Below are positions 8,407 through 17,548 of a stretch of 64,000 bases of DNA, piece after piece. This stretch comes from Planomicrobium stackebrandtii (lineage in GTDB: Bacteria; Bacillota; Bacilli; Bacillales_A; Planococcaceae), in NCBI RefSeq assembly GCF_030814955.1, contig NZ_JAUSWB010000001.1, forward strand, positions 1 to 64,000. The letters run 5' to 3'. A program made the position numbers and the translations under genes. Under the pieces are notes generated by a model. It was not told the origin of the DNA and searched no databases. It saw only the letters and a list, made by a program, of their open reading frames with translations. Each line of letters begins with the position of its first letter. Position 1 is the stretch's first letter.

Positions 8407-9213
8407 ATGTTCGAAATGCAAATACTACAAAAAACACAGAAAATAGTTCGTTATCAGGCTCCTAATAGCAAAAGGTATTATGGAGTTGTCGAAGGTGATG
8501 TAGTCCTACAATCTTCTAGTGATTTTACTGAAATTGTAAATAATGAAATAAAATTTGATGGTATAAAACATAAACACAGTGACATAAAAATTTTAGAGCC
8601 TGTATCACCCTCAAAAATCATTAATTTCGGTTGGACATATGCTGAACATGCAAGGGAGACTGGGGGAACGGCTAACCTGAAGGAACCGTTTCTATTTTTA
8701 AAGCCAATATCTTCTCTAATTCCAAATGAAGGAGAAATCATACTTCCTTCTAGTAATTTAACTAAACAGGTGGAAATGGAAGGGGAAGTTGCCCTTGTTA
8801 TTGGAAAACGCGGAAAAAATATAAAAGAAGAAGAAGCAATGGATTATGTTTTTGGCTATACCATATTTAATGATGTTACTGCAAGAGATCTTACAAAAAC
8901 GGATCCTCAATTTACCCGCGGTAAAGGTTTTGATACTTTTGGTCCATTGGGTCCGTGGATTACAACAGGTATAGATCCAACAAATTTAAAAATAGTCACA
9001 ACTTTAAATGATAAAGTAGTTCAGGAAGGAAATACTAATGAGATGTCACTGTCACTGCCTTTTCTTATCAGTTGGATTTCACAAGTTATGACACTGGAAC
9101 CGGGAGATGTTTTAGCAACTGGTTCACCTGCAGGTAGTTGTCAAATGAAGTCAGGAGACATAGTTGTTGTGGAAGTAGAGAAAATTGGTAAACTACGTAA
9201 CTATGTAAAATAA
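8407..9213 (+). CDS. fumarylacetoacetate hydrolase family protein
   Basis: A protein of about 268 residues with the FAH/HpaG fold, which hydrolyses or isomerises C-C bonds of 2-oxo acids using a divalent metal. Metal ligands appear as VEMEGEVALVIGKR (E-x-E) and YTIFNDVTARDL (D), with the family signatures GKGFDTFGPLGPW and LEPGDVLATGSPAG. Start choice is open: AAAGGA suits ATG 8407 and AAGGTGA suits ATG 8416. It lies just after the aspA remnant, and both concern dicarboxylate metabolism, but an operon cannot be shown. The substrate is unknown. Confidence 0.88.
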   Translation: MFEMQILQKTQKIVRYQAPNSKRYYGVVEGDVVLQSSSDFTEIVNNEIKFDGIKHKHSDIKILEPVSPSKIINFGWTYAEHARETGGTANLKEPFLFLKPISSLIPNEGEIILPSSNLTKQVEMEGEVALVIGKRGKNIKEEEAMDYVFGYTIFNDVTARDLTKTDPQFTRGKGFDTFGPLGPWITTGIDPTNLKIVTTLNDKVVQEGNTNEMSLSLPFLISWISQVMTLEPGDVLATGSPAGSCQMKSGDIVVVEVEKIGKLRNYVK

Positions 9214-9281
9214 TAGATATAGTTTTTAAGGAATTTTAATAGCTCAACGTTAGAAGTTGTTCAGTATTAAAATGCATATGA

Positions 9282-9318
9282 AAAAGGACAGATAGCTTAC
9301 TAAGCCATTTGTCCTTTT
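9282..9318. terminator. bidirectional terminator between FAH gene and recombinase pseudogene
   Basis: AAAAGGACA...TGTCCTTTT stem with an inner GCTTA/TAAGC pair, between convergent genes ending at 9213 and 9327. Confidence 0.7.
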
Positions 9319-9326
9319 CAATGCCC

Positions 9327-10455
9327 TTACTTTTCGGTATCTGTACGCTTTAAGCGACTGGTTTCCATACGCGTTAGTACTTGTTCGTTATCTTTATTGG
9401 ATAGATTGGTATAGAGAGAAGTAGTTTCAATATTGCTGTGACCTAGCTGATCTCGCAGAAGGACAATACTTCCGCCATTTCGTATGAAATCAGCCGCAAA
9501 ACTGTGTCGTAGTTTGTGAGGGCTCATGCAATTCTCCCTGAGCGAATGCTCCAGTGTATTTGGTTACCAAGTTTTCGATGGCACGACGGGAGAGAGGACG
9601 GGCAGAACCGCCATAAAGCGTGACAAAAAGAAAAGGCACTTCTTTCGATCCGGTATACATGGCTTCCCGGATTTCGATGTATTCTCTAAAATGGTGAAAC
9701 GCCTGATCCATGACCCGAACAGTATCTTCTTTTGAACCTTTTCGTTTGATATCGATCATTTGCTTCTTGAGGTTCACTTTCTTGACGAGCATACGGACCA
9801 TTTCCCCGAGTCGGATGCCGCTGCCGAGGAACAAGGAGAGAATCGCCAAATCCCGATCCTTATCCCGGTTAAACCGCTGAAGGGCAAGTCCACTTGTCAA
9901 CGTGATTTCGTATTCTTGGTCAATGAACTGAAGAAAATCATTGATTTCATGTTCGTTCAGTATGACAGAGCTGATTTTTTGTGCGCGGCGGCTGGCCGTT
10001 TCTTTTTTCGTGTGCAACACAATTTTGCTCATTACGTTTCGGTAGAAGTACGATTCCCCGTCCTCATCCTCGGTCTCTTTCGTGAGGTAGTTAAAGAGTG
10101 ATTTTAACGCATTGACAGAAAGGGCAACGACCGCCTGGCCGCGCTTTTTCACAGCCTCATTTTCATGTGGAATGGATTCTTTCTGCAAGTATTCAAGGTA
10201 CATCTCTACGTCCTGCTTTTTCAGTTTGGCTAATACGGTATAAGAAAAAGAAGAGGTGTCTATGGCATCTGTCAGTCCTTCCCGGAGCAGCCATTGGAAA
10301 AAGTGCTGATACTGGTAGAGGTACTGCAGCAAGGTATCAGCCGAAAGACCAGCGCGCTTCTTGGAGCGGATGTACTCGACGACATAATACGGCATATCTT
10401 TCAGCTGATGTTCAATCCGTTGGAGGACTTGCAGTTCATCAGGTGTAAGCGCCAT
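9327..10455 (-). pseudogene. XerS-like tyrosine recombinase, frameshifted
   Basis: Reading right to left, the frame starts MALTPDELQVLQRIEHQLKD and has the SAM-like core-binding domain MPYYVVEYIRSKKRAG...FFQWLL, as in XerS-type recombinases. The catalytic domain follows with Arg in GSGIRLGEMV and Lys in DIKRKGS. Near 9520-9530 the frame breaks after AQGEL and resumes in another frame as SPHKLRHSFAADF (His-x-x-Arg) and DQLGHSNIETTSLYTNL (His, nucleophile Tyr). One surplus base explains the break, and every catalytic residue is present. The total is near 375 residues. It could be a recent pseudogene, a sequencing error or, less likely, a programmed shift. Confidence 0.8.
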
Positions 10456-10482
10456 ATCATAGTGGCCTCCTTTTTATGTATT

Positions 10483-10522
10483 CTTATATGTTCGCAAAAT
10501 GTAATTTAAACGAACATATAAG
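10483..10522. repeat. 12-bp inverted repeat upstream of the recombinase gene
   Basis: CTTATATGTTCG (10483-10494) and CGAACATATAAG (10511-10522) are exact inverted arms with a 16-base spacer, 28-67 bases upstream of the recombinase start. It may be an operator or recombination site. The spacing is wider than the 6-8 bases of a dif-type core. Confidence 0.55.
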
Positions 10523-10608
10523 GATTAAAAAAGAAGGTAGTTCTATTTTTATTATTTCATAGTTTCAATATCATAAAGAGTTTCCAAGTATGTATCAAGC
10601 CTTTATAA

Positions 10609-10741
10609 GTTTACATATGACGACTTATTAGTAGAAGCCGCGAATATAATAATATTATTGAAGTAAGAAGGAAGAGTGTATGCTTGTAATTGAGCACCAT
10701 CTCTTCCTTTTGGTTTATTAAAGTGTCCTTTTACGAACGCT
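10609..10741 (+). repeat. structured intergenic repeat, copy C
   Basis: 5' box GTTTACATATGACGACTTAT, hairpin AAGGAAGAG (10668-10676)/CTCTTCCTT (10701-10709), and 3' box GTGTCCTTTTACGAACGCTT ending near 10741. Confidence 0.65.
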
Positions 10742-10910
10742 TATTTTGAAGTACGATGCTGTACTAAATTTTAATGTGCAATTTGCAATATGCTTAACAA
10801 AAAAAGCCTCTGGTCATAGAAAGCAAAAGCATGTATCGTTGATTCGTTAGGAATTTACGATGCTAGCCTTTTGATTTAAGAATTTCGAATGAAATAATAG
10901 GGGGATACAC

Positions 10911-11594
10911 ATGAACATCCTAGTTGTCGAAGACGATCGCACCATCGCTTCCGGATTAACATATTCGCTTCAACAAGAAGGTTTCCAAACAATTTTGTGT
11001 TATACAGCAGCTTCAGCAAAAACTGCAATCGAACAACAGCTTAGCGACATTGATTTATGTTTGCTCGATTTGTCTCTGCCAGATGGAAGTGGCTATGATT
11101 TATGTAAGCTGGCTAAGGACAAGCGGGACATTCCAGTAATTTTTCTGACGGCATTTGATGACGAAGTGAACGTGGTCATGGGTTTGGACATGGGAGCCGA
11201 TGATTATATCACTAAGCCATTCCGCATACGCGAACTTCAATCACGCATCAATTCAGTGCTGCGCCGTTACAAACACAAGAGTCCAGCTAAATCCCTCATG
11301 CACCTGGGAGATGTCCAAGTAGACACAGTGAACGGAAAAGTACGCAAAGGCGGCAATGAAATTTTTTTAACGGCTCTGGAGTATCGGCTGCTATTGGTTT
11401 TTGTTAACCACATCGGACAAATTATCACGAGAACGCAGCTGCTTGATCGGATCTGGGACGTCGGCGGGGATTTTGTCAACGACAATACGTTGACGGTTTA
11501 TATCAAACGGCTGCGTGAAAAGCTCGAAGACGATCCAGGGCAGCCTGTTCTCATCAAGACCATCCGCGGTATGGGCTACAAGGCAGGTGATTGA
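10911..11594 (+). CDS. OmpR-family response regulator
   Basis: A 227-residue regulator with an N-terminal receiver (acidic pair VVEDDR, phosphoacceptor D53 in LLDLSLPDGSG, K in YITKPF) and a C-terminal winged helix (about residues 128-227, LTALEYRLLLVFVNH, RTQLLDRIWD, NDNTLTVYIKRLREKLEDD). It is the first gene of a four-gene module, and its stop overlaps the kinase start by four bases. By family knowledge it should activate the ABC transporter genes. A GTGACAG-AA-CTGTCAC palindrome at 12632 is the candidate target. Confidence 0.93.
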   Translation: MNILVVEDDRTIASGLTYSLQQEGFQTILCYTAASAKTAIEQQLSDIDLCLLDLSLPDGSGYDLCKLAKDKRDIPVIFLTAFDDEVNVVMGLDMGADDYITKPFRIRELQSRINSVLRRYKHKSPAKSLMHLGDVQVDTVNGKVRKGGNEIFLTALEYRLLLVFVNHIGQIITRTQLLDRIWDVGGDFVNDNTLTVYIKRLREKLEDDPGQPVLIKTIRGMGYKAGD

Positions 11595-12601
11595 GTTTGC
11601 TGAGAAATCGCGAAATTCAGCTCTTCTTTACTGTTCTTGCTTTTTTCAGCTTAGCGGGCGTGTTGCTTGCAGCTGCGTTGGGTTCAGTTGCAGCCGCTTG
11701 GAGTGTGTTTGCCATCTCCATCGTATTGATTACAACTACTGGTATTTTCACGTGGTGGCGCTACAGGGAAATCGATAAGCTATCAGGCTATCTGCAAAAG
11801 ATCAGCAATGGCGATTACCAGTTGGATGTTCGAGACAATGCTGAAGGAGAATTGAGCTTGCTTAAAAGCCAAATCTACAAAGTAACGACAAGGTTATCAG
11901 AGCAAAGCAACACACTCCACGAAGACAAAGATAAACTGACAAACGCCATCTCTGATATCTCCCATCAATTAAAAACGCCGCTTACCTCCATGATGATCAT
12001 GGCAGATTTGTTAAGTGACCATCGGATTGACGATGAAAAACGCACTGAATTCACTCGGAATTTGAACATTCAGTTGAAACGGATGGACTGGCTTGTTTCG
12101 TCGCTCCTGAAGTTGTCAAAAATTGATGCCGGTACTATTGCTTTCAAAAAAGAACCAATACTAGTTGCCGAGCTCATCGAAAAAGCACTCGCGCCTTTAA
12201 TGGTGCCAATGGATATTAAAATGCAGCAAGTAGATATCCAAGGGGACAAGCTTGCTGCATTTTCAGGAGATCTGAACTGGACCGCTGAAGCGCTGATCAA
12301 TATTTTGAAAAACTGCGTTGAACATACCGCACCTGGTGGGAAGCTGTCTGTTCGTTACACGGAGAATGTACTTTTTACTGAAATTACAATACTGGACAAT
12401 GGAAGCGGCATATCAAAACAGGACTTGCCGCACATCTTTAAACGTTTCTACAAAGGCAGCAATGCAAGCGATGAGAGTGTCGGCATTGGCCTTGCGATGG
12501 CTTATAGTATCATCACTAGCCAACAAGGAGATATCGAAGTGAGAAGCGAACCGGAGACGGGCACGGTCTTTCATATTAAATTCTACAAGCAGGTGGTTTA
12601 A
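11591..12601 (+). CDS. sensor histidine kinase, intramembrane-sensing type
   Basis: A 336-residue kinase. Two membrane helices (about residues 10-30 and 33-55) are separated by only a few residues, so there is no real extracellular sensor. A HAMP-like linker, the H box ISDISHQLKTPLTS with H125, an N box (ILKNCVEHT) and G boxes (DNGSGIS, GIGLAMAY) follow. Kinases of this build in Firmicutes sense envelope stress through a partner ABC permease, which is encoded just downstream. The start is TTG 11591, overlapping the response regulator stop. Confidence 0.9.
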   Translation: MSLLRNREIQLFFTVLAFFSLAGVLLAAALGSVAAAWSVFAISIVLITTTGIFTWWRYREIDKLSGYLQKISNGDYQLDVRDNAEGELSLLKSQIYKVTTRLSEQSNTLHEDKDKLTNAISDISHQLKTPLTSMMIMADLLSDHRIDDEKRTEFTRNLNIQLKRMDWLVSSLLKLSKIDAGTIAFKKEPILVAELIEKALAPLMVPMDIKMQQVDIQGDKLAAFSGDLNWTAEALINILKNCVEHTAPGGKLSVRYTENVLFTEITILDNGSGISKQDLPHIFKRFYKGSNASDESVGIGLAMAYSIITSQQGDIEVRSEPETGTVFHIKFYKQVV

Positions 12602-12619
12602 ATTGCTCCTGCTTTTTTT
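12587..12619 (+). terminator. terminator overlapping the kinase stop codon
   Basis: AAGCAGG/CCTGCTT stem followed by TTTTT. The left arm lies inside the end of the kinase gene. It separates the regulator pair from the ABC genes. Confidence 0.65.
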
Positions 12620-12631
12620 GTATATTGCAAA

Positions 12632-12686
12632 GTGACAGAACTGTCACTCCCCGAGTCATCTCAAAGTCATAAAGTCTCCTTATACT
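12632..12686 (+). promoter_or_regulatory. promoter of the ABC genes with response-regulator palindrome
   Basis: GTGACAG-AA-CTGTCAC (12632-12647) is a perfect palindrome, equal to TGACA-N4-TGTCA, like the spaced inverted repeats bound by BceR-type regulators. TATACT at 12681-12686 is the -10; there is no good -35. The palindrome centre is about 53 bases before the predicted start of transcription, as expected for activation. Confidence 0.55.
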
Positions 12687-12720
12687 GAAACTAGAGATGG
12701 ACATAAATGGAGGTTTTCTA

Positions 12721-13404
12721 ATGACAATTGTAGAAGTAAAAAACTTATCAAAAGTATATGGTGAAGGCGAAACAGCTGTGGCTGCGCTGGATGACGTGTC
12801 GTTTTCCGTGAACAAAGGCGAGTTTATTTGCATCATCGGACCATCGGGGTCAGGGAAATCGACATTGCTCCATTTGCTGGGCGGGGTCGATCAGCCAACG
12901 AGTGGCAATGTATCAATCGACCAAACGGATGTTTATACGTTGGACGAAACCCAACTCGCGATTTTCAGGCGTCGGCAAATCGGTTTGATTTATCAATTTT
13001 ACAATTTGATTCCGATTTTGACCGTCGAAGAAAATATTACCTTGCCGATGTTGTTGGACGAGCAAAAAGTGGATCCGCTGCAATTCAACAAAATTTCGAA
13101 TGCATTAGGGCTCGAGAACCGGTTGTCTCACCTGCCCAATCAGCTTTCGGGCGGCCAGCAACAACGTGTGTCAATCGGGCGGGCACTTATCAGCAATCCG
13201 GCAATTATGCTGGCAGATGAACCGACGGGCAACCTGGACAGCAAAAACAGCGAAGAAATCATGAATCTGTTGAAAATGTTTAATAAGACATACAATCAAA
13301 CCTTGATCGTGATTACTCACGATGAGCGCATCGCTCTGCAGGCCGACCGTATTATTTCCATAGAAGACGGTAAAATAGCAAAAGATGAGGTTATCCGCCC
13401 ATGA
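12721..13404 (+). CDS. ABC transporter ATP-binding protein
   Basis: A 227-residue ATPase of the MacB/LolD/BceA group. Walker A is GPSGSGKST, followed by the Q-loop region, the signature [15 protein letters not shown], Walker [14 protein letters not shown] and the H-loop VITHD. The ATG at 12697 is rejected in favour of 12721, which has GGAGG at about 12710. It overlaps the permease start by four bases. Together they should form an exporter or resistance pump for an antimicrobial peptide or lipid-linked compound (inference from context). Confidence 0.93.
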   Translation: MTIVEVKNLSKVYGEGETAVAALDDVSFSVNKGEFICIIGPSGSGKSTLLHLLGGVDQPTSGNVSIDQTDVYTLDETQLAIFRRRQIGLIYQFYNLIPILTVEENITLPMLLDEQKVDPLQFNKISNALGLENRLSHLPNQLSGGQQQRVSIGRALISNPAIMLADEPTGNLDSKNSEEIMNLLKMFNKTYNQTLIVITHDERIALQADRIISIEDGKIAKDEVIRP

Positions 13405-15980
13405 ATATCATCAATAAAGTCACCATCCGTCATTTAAAGCAGAACAAACGCCGCTCGCTTGTGACGATTATTGGGGTCATCATTTCTGTTGCGATGATTA
13501 CAGCAGTGGCCACACTGGGCGTATCGTTTCTTGATTTGATGGTTCGCCAGGAAATCGAGAAAAACGGTGAATGGCATGTCCAATACAAAAATGTAACGGA
13601 AGAACAGATAGAGGCAATCGAACAGGATAGCGGCACACAAAATATGGTTTTCTCAAGCGATGGGTATTCAATCTTGGAAGGTTCCCAAAATGATTTCAAG
13701 CCGTATTTGTATTTCAAAAACTACGATGAAGAGGGAATGGAACAGTTTCCAATTACTGTCTCTGAAGGACGTTTGCCAACTACGAAAGAAGAAGTCGCTA
13801 TTTCAGATGTGATTCAAGATAATGTTGAAGTGCCTTTTGAAATCGGAGATGAGCTGACTGTTGAAGTCGGTGAGCGGGTCCATATAACCGATAACAAGCT
13901 GTTATCGCAAATGGACTCACTTCAAACCAATGAAGGCGAAACCCTTGAAAAGCTGGATGAGTTAGAAACTAAAAATGTAACAATTGTTGGAGTAATCGAT
14001 CGGCCAGCTTGGGAACCAGCTTGGTCACCAGGCTACACGGTGATTGGATATGTGGATAAAGCCACCATTGCTAAGGGCGAAACACTGGACGTTTTTGTGA
14101 CCGTTGCCAAGCTGGAATCGGAGCTTTTTGACCATGCCGATGAATTGGCCGATAAGAATGGAATTGTTGGCGTTCAGTTTAATTCCGAGCTGCTCCGTTA
14201 TTATGGCCTGACAGACAATGACAATCTGCGGGCTACGCTATTTTCTTTAGCAGGCATTATTATGGCGGTTATCCTGATCGGCTCGGTTGCACTGATTTAT
14301 AATGCATTTGCAATCAGTGTGTCTGAGCGAGCCAGACATCTGGGCATGCTGTCAAGCGTAGGGGCAACGAAAAAGCAAAAACGCAATTCTGTATTTTTCG
14401 AAGGTGCAGTGATTGGAATAATTAGTATTCCAATTGGCCTCTTGGCTGGGCTTGGAGGAATTGGACTGACATTTGTCTTTATCAATCCCCTTATCGAAGA
14501 TGCACTCAATATTACGGAAAAGCTGGAACTGGTAATTACACCGGCTTCTCTGATTCTGGCATGCAGTATTTCGATTTTAACAATTTTCATCTCTAGTTAT
14601 GTACCGGCAAAGAGAGCGTCCAAAATATCAGCGATTGATGCCATGCGCCAAACACAGGATATCAAGCTGGTTGGAAAAAATGTCAAGACGTCCAAATGGG
14701 TTCGGAAAGTGTTCGGCCTTGAAGCTGAGATTGGTCTGAAAAACGTTAAACGAAACCGCAAACGCTATTTGGCGACCGTGTTCTCACTTGTCATCAGCAT
14801 CGTCTTATTTTTATCCGTGACTTATTTTACTGACGGCTTGAAAAAATCTCTGGAAATGTCCCAAACCGCCAGTCAATTCGATCTGCAAATCAGTGGAAGT
14901 GGGTTGGACGAAGTTGACCTGGAGATTTATGCACAGCTCGAACAAGTCACGAAGACATCATTGATCAAAAGTGCACAAGCAGAAGCATTTATCGAATCTG
15001 ATCAGCTTCCAGGACAACTAACAGAACAATTGGAAAACGGGGACATGTTCCTTGAAGATGAGAAATTTCGTTACTATGTCGATCTTCAAGGCATAGACGA
15101 TGCAAGTTTTGAAGCCTATGCCAAAGAGTTGGGGATAGAGGGGGATACGTTTGCAGGCAACAGGAAAGCCATTGTCATCGACCAAACTTCATATGAAGAC
15201 GCAGATTCCGGCAAATTTATTGAAACAAAAACCATCAATGCCGAAGTTGGAAACGAGATTGAATTGCAGAAGATCCTTTACAGTGAGACAAATGAACAAC
15301 TGGAAGGGGAAATGTTGAGTACATTTGAAATTGCGGCTTTGACTGACCAAGTGCCAATGGGTGTCCAAGAGGCGGGGCTTGGCGGTCTGACAATTATCAT
15401 TCCAAAAACAACCTTTGAGCAATTGGATTTTACTGAAGATGAAAATTCGACTTCCATCTATGCAACCAGTTCCGATCCGATGGCAACTCAAGCAATGATT
15501 GAAGAACAAAACGATAACAATATCCAAGTGTATAATATCTATCAACAGCGCCAGCAAGAAGAACAGATGATTTTACTTATGTCCGTTTTTATCTACGGTT
15601 TTATTACACTGATTTCGCTCATTTCCATCGCGAATATCTTTAATACAATATCCACAAGCATTTCCCTTCGGAAAAGGGAGTTTGCGATGCTGAGATCGGT
15701 CGGTATGACTCCGAAAGGGTTCAATAAAATGATCCGCTACGAAAGTCTTTTTTATGGAGGGAAAGCATTGGCTTATGGACTGCCTATCAGTATAGCAGTG
15801 ATGATCGCAATGCATCGTTCGCTAGGCTACACGTTCCAATATGAATTTTCTCTTCCGTGGATGAGCATTTTTTTTACGATTGTGGTGATTTTCCTGATTG
15901 TTGGAGCGGCCATGCTGTATTCAATTATCAAAATAAAGAATGCGAATATCATTGAAAGCTTGAAGCAGGAGAATGCGTAA
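13401..15980 (+). CDS. FtsX-like ABC transporter permease
   Basis: An 859-residue permease with two FtsX-like modules. Helix 1 is near residues 18-40, a large extracytoplasmic domain follows (about 42-275), and helices 2-4 carry the first FtsX domain (ISVSERARHLGMLSSVGATKKQK). A second unit starts near 450 with another helix, a second outside domain of about 240 residues, and the final FtsX domain (ISLRKREFAMLRSVGMTPKG). This eight-helix, two-domain build differs from the ten-helix BceB plan, although its regulators look Bce-like. It probably both transports and signals to the kinase. Confidence 0.9.
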   Translation: MNIINKVTIRHLKQNKRRSLVTIIGVIISVAMITAVATLGVSFLDLMVRQEIEKNGEWHVQYKNVTEEQIEAIEQDSGTQNMVFSSDGYSILEGSQNDFKPYLYFKNYDEEGMEQFPITVSEGRLPTTKEEVAISDVIQDNVEVPFEIGDELTVEVGERVHITDNKLLSQMDSLQTNEGETLEKLDELETKNVTIVGVIDRPAWEPAWSPGYTVIGYVDKATIAKGETLDVFVTVAKLESELFDHADELADKNGIVGVQFNSELLRYYGLTDNDNLRATLFSLAGIIMAVILIGSVALIYNAFAISVSERARHLGMLSSVGATKKQKRNSVFFEGAVIGIISIPIGLLAGLGGIGLTFVFINPLIEDALNITEKLELVITPASLILACSISILTIFISSYVPAKRASKISAIDAMRQTQDIKLVGKNVKTSKWVRKVFGLEAEIGLKNVKRNRKRYLATVFSLVISIVLFLSVTYFTDGLKKSLEMSQTASQFDLQISGSGLDEVDLEIYAQLEQVTKTSLIKSAQAEAFIESDQLPGQLTEQLENGDMFLEDEKFRYYVDLQGIDDASFEAYAKELGIEGDTFAGNRKAIVIDQTSYEDADSGKFIETKTINAEVGNEIELQKILYSETNEQLEGEMLSTFEIAALTDQVPMGVQEAGLGGLTIIIPKTTFEQLDFTEDENSTSIYATSSDPMATQAMIEEQNDNNIQVYNIYQQRQQEEQMILLMSVFIYGFITLISLISIANIFNTISTSISLRKREFAMLRSVGMTPKGFNKMIRYESLFYGGKALAYGLPISIAVMIAMHRSLGYTFQYEFSLPWMSIFFTIVVIFLIVGAAMLYSIIKIKNANIIESLKQENA

Positions 15981-16048
15981 CGCAGAAAAAAAAGGGGCAA
16001 TTTTATAACAATAGGCAGGGAAAGACACAAGAGCAATAAAGAAAAGCA

Positions 16049-16142
16049 GTAGTTTACAAATGAGAGATTAGCGGAAGGAAGAAGCTTGTATTAGAGCTTC
16101 TTCTTTTTTTGTTCGTAAAAGTGTACTTTTACGAACGGTTTT
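16049..16142 (+). repeat. structured intergenic repeat, copy D, with terminator hairpin
   Basis: 5' box GTTTACAAATGAGAGATTAG, stem GAAGAAGCT/AGCTTCTTC (16078-16103) followed by seven T, and 3' box GTGTACTTTTACGAACGGTT. Here the 3' box is itself part of an inverted repeat, GTTCGTAAAAGT-GT-ACTTTTACGAAC (16111-16136). The hairpin is placed to terminate the ABC operon. Confidence 0.7.
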
Positions 16143-16263
16143 GGTTTTAAAGCAAAATAAAAAAGATCAGGAGATATTGGGTCATCTTGGTATAATATAT
16201 AAGAAACTGGATTTATAATTCATGTAAAGTTGGCTAATAAAAATAAATTAAAGGTGGAATAGA

Positions 16264-16512
16264 ATGAACATATTTGGTTTGTTGTCTCTACTGATGTTTG
16301 TTATTAGTGTCACTGCATTCTTAATAATGAGAGGACCAGATGGAGATATTTATTTAACCATAATAGTATTAAGTACCCTTTCGGTTATCGGTGTGTTATT
16401 TGCAGTATTATCTAAACAATTGCTATGGAAGGTATTAGGTATTGTTGTGAATTTGATTCCATTACTATTTGCCTTTCTACTTTTATTCGCAATGGGAATA
16501 AGTGAGCCTTAA
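16264..16512 (+). CDS. small hypothetical membrane protein
   Basis: An 82-residue, very hydrophobic protein with three likely membrane helices (about residues 3-22, 30-48 and 55-77). A short polar loop MRGPDGD follows the first helix. I do not recognise the family. ATG 16264 has an AAAGGTGG site eight bases upstream. It is a monocistronic gene lying between repeat copy D and the SMI1 gene. Confidence 0.7.
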   Translation: MNIFGLLSLLMFVISVTAFLIMRGPDGDIYLTIIVLSTLSVIGVLFAVLSKQLLWKVLGIVVNLIPLLFAFLLLFAMGISEP

Positions 16513-16605
16513 AGAATTCAAATGAAACAAATTAAAAACTCCCTTTATACAACTAAAAATTCAAAGCATTTGAAGAGTATGATGCATCAGGATTATTAAG
16601 TATTC

Positions 16606-16680
16606 GAATGTAACAAAAGTGCAGTTAAGTTACATTCAATCTCCAAAATTTCATCGATTATCTTGCTAATTTGCCAACAT
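16606..16680 (+). repeat. repeat upstream of the SMI1 gene (pair member 1)
   Basis: GAATGTAAC...GTTACATTC inverted repeat (about 16605-16640), followed by sequence similar to that after a matching inverted repeat at 17401-17430 (ATTTCAT...TCTTG). The two copies flank the SMI1/KNR4 gene in direct orientation. Confidence 0.45.
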
Positions 16681-16796
16681 CAAGTTTTGAAATTATTAAG
16701 GAAACTTTGATTTGTTTAGCACTGGAATTTTATACAGGTACAATCTCAACATAATATACAAAATACTCACGAAGAGGTGGAGGTGGAGAAGAGTAT

Positions 16797-17315
16797 ATGT
16801 CTAAATTAACTTCAGCAATAAGTAATTTGAAAAAAAGATTGGATAAGGATGAAGCTCTGTTGGTCCAACAGGAGGATGGATACTTTGAAAAAGTATATGT
16901 GAAGCTAAATGCCCCTGCCACAAAAAAAGAAATCGAACATTTTCCATTTAAGCTGCCGCAAGATTATGAAGAATTTTTACGACTGCATCACGGTGGACGC
17001 CTCTTTTTTACTAAAGACGGTGGAAATAATGGGATAGAACTTTACACGATAGAACAAATTTTAGAACATAGATCGTATTACGATGATGACTTTCCCGAAA
17101 ACTGGTATCCAGTAGCCATGGGCTTCGATGGTTCTTTTCTTATCGTTACGGATCAGCCTATAGAGGGCGGGTATTTAAGTTGGTACGAAACAGGAAATGA
17201 TTTCGATGACGATATATCCATCGGAATGACATTCGAAGATTGGCTTGAAAAGTTGATTATCGCTCAAGGCTCTAAGTTTTGGGAATGGGATGTTAGAAGA
17301 CCAACAGGGATATAA
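16797..17315 (+). CDS. SMI1/KNR4 family protein
   Basis: A 172-residue cytosolic protein of the SMI1/KNR4 (SUKH) superfamily. Diagnostic segments are ATKKEIEHFPFKLPQDYEEF, the LHHGG turn, a central GIELYTIEQIL and the acidic FDDDISIGMTFEDWL end. SUKH proteins often act as immunity proteins against secreted nuclease or deaminase toxins, but many stand alone. No cognate toxin is adjacent; the nearest nuclease, the exported endonuclease I at 18038, is not a polymorphic toxin. ATG 16797 has GGAG eight bases upstream. The gene is AT-rich and flanked by a repeat pair. Confidence 0.85.
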   Translation: MSKLTSAISNLKKRLDKDEALLVQQEDGYFEKVYVKLNAPATKKEIEHFPFKLPQDYEEFLRLHHGGRLFFTKDGGNNGIELYTIEQILEHRSYYDDDFPENWYPVAMGFDGSFLIVTDQPIEGGYLSWYETGNDFDDDISIGMTFEDWLEKLIIAQGSKFWEWDVRRPTGI

Positions 17316-17397
17316 AAAAACTTTTCAAAAAGAGATTTTGCTTTGGATTGGCTCTGTTTTAGATATTCAACAACTACCTGCAGTCGTTTTAGTGAAT

Positions 17398-17460
17398 CTA
17401 AATGTAACTTATTAGTAATTAAGTTACATTCATAAACCGCATTTCATTGTCTTGATCAGA
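17398..17460 (+). repeat. repeat downstream of the SMI1 gene (pair member 2)
   Basis: AATGTAACTTA-N8-TAAGTTACATT (17401-17430) is a perfect 11-bp inverted repeat. With its downstream sequence it resembles 16606-16680. Confidence 0.45.
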
Positions 17461-17548
17461 AACCTCAACGAAACTGATTTTATTAGAAAAAATGATACAT
17501 TTAAAAAGCTAGCACATAAGGTTTTAAAGATCGAATTTTAAAGAATAC

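Noticed and set aside
10483..10522. dif-type chromosome dimer resolution site
   Set aside because: The arms are 16 bases apart, too far for the 6-8 base centre of a dif core; kept only as an unassigned inverted repeat.
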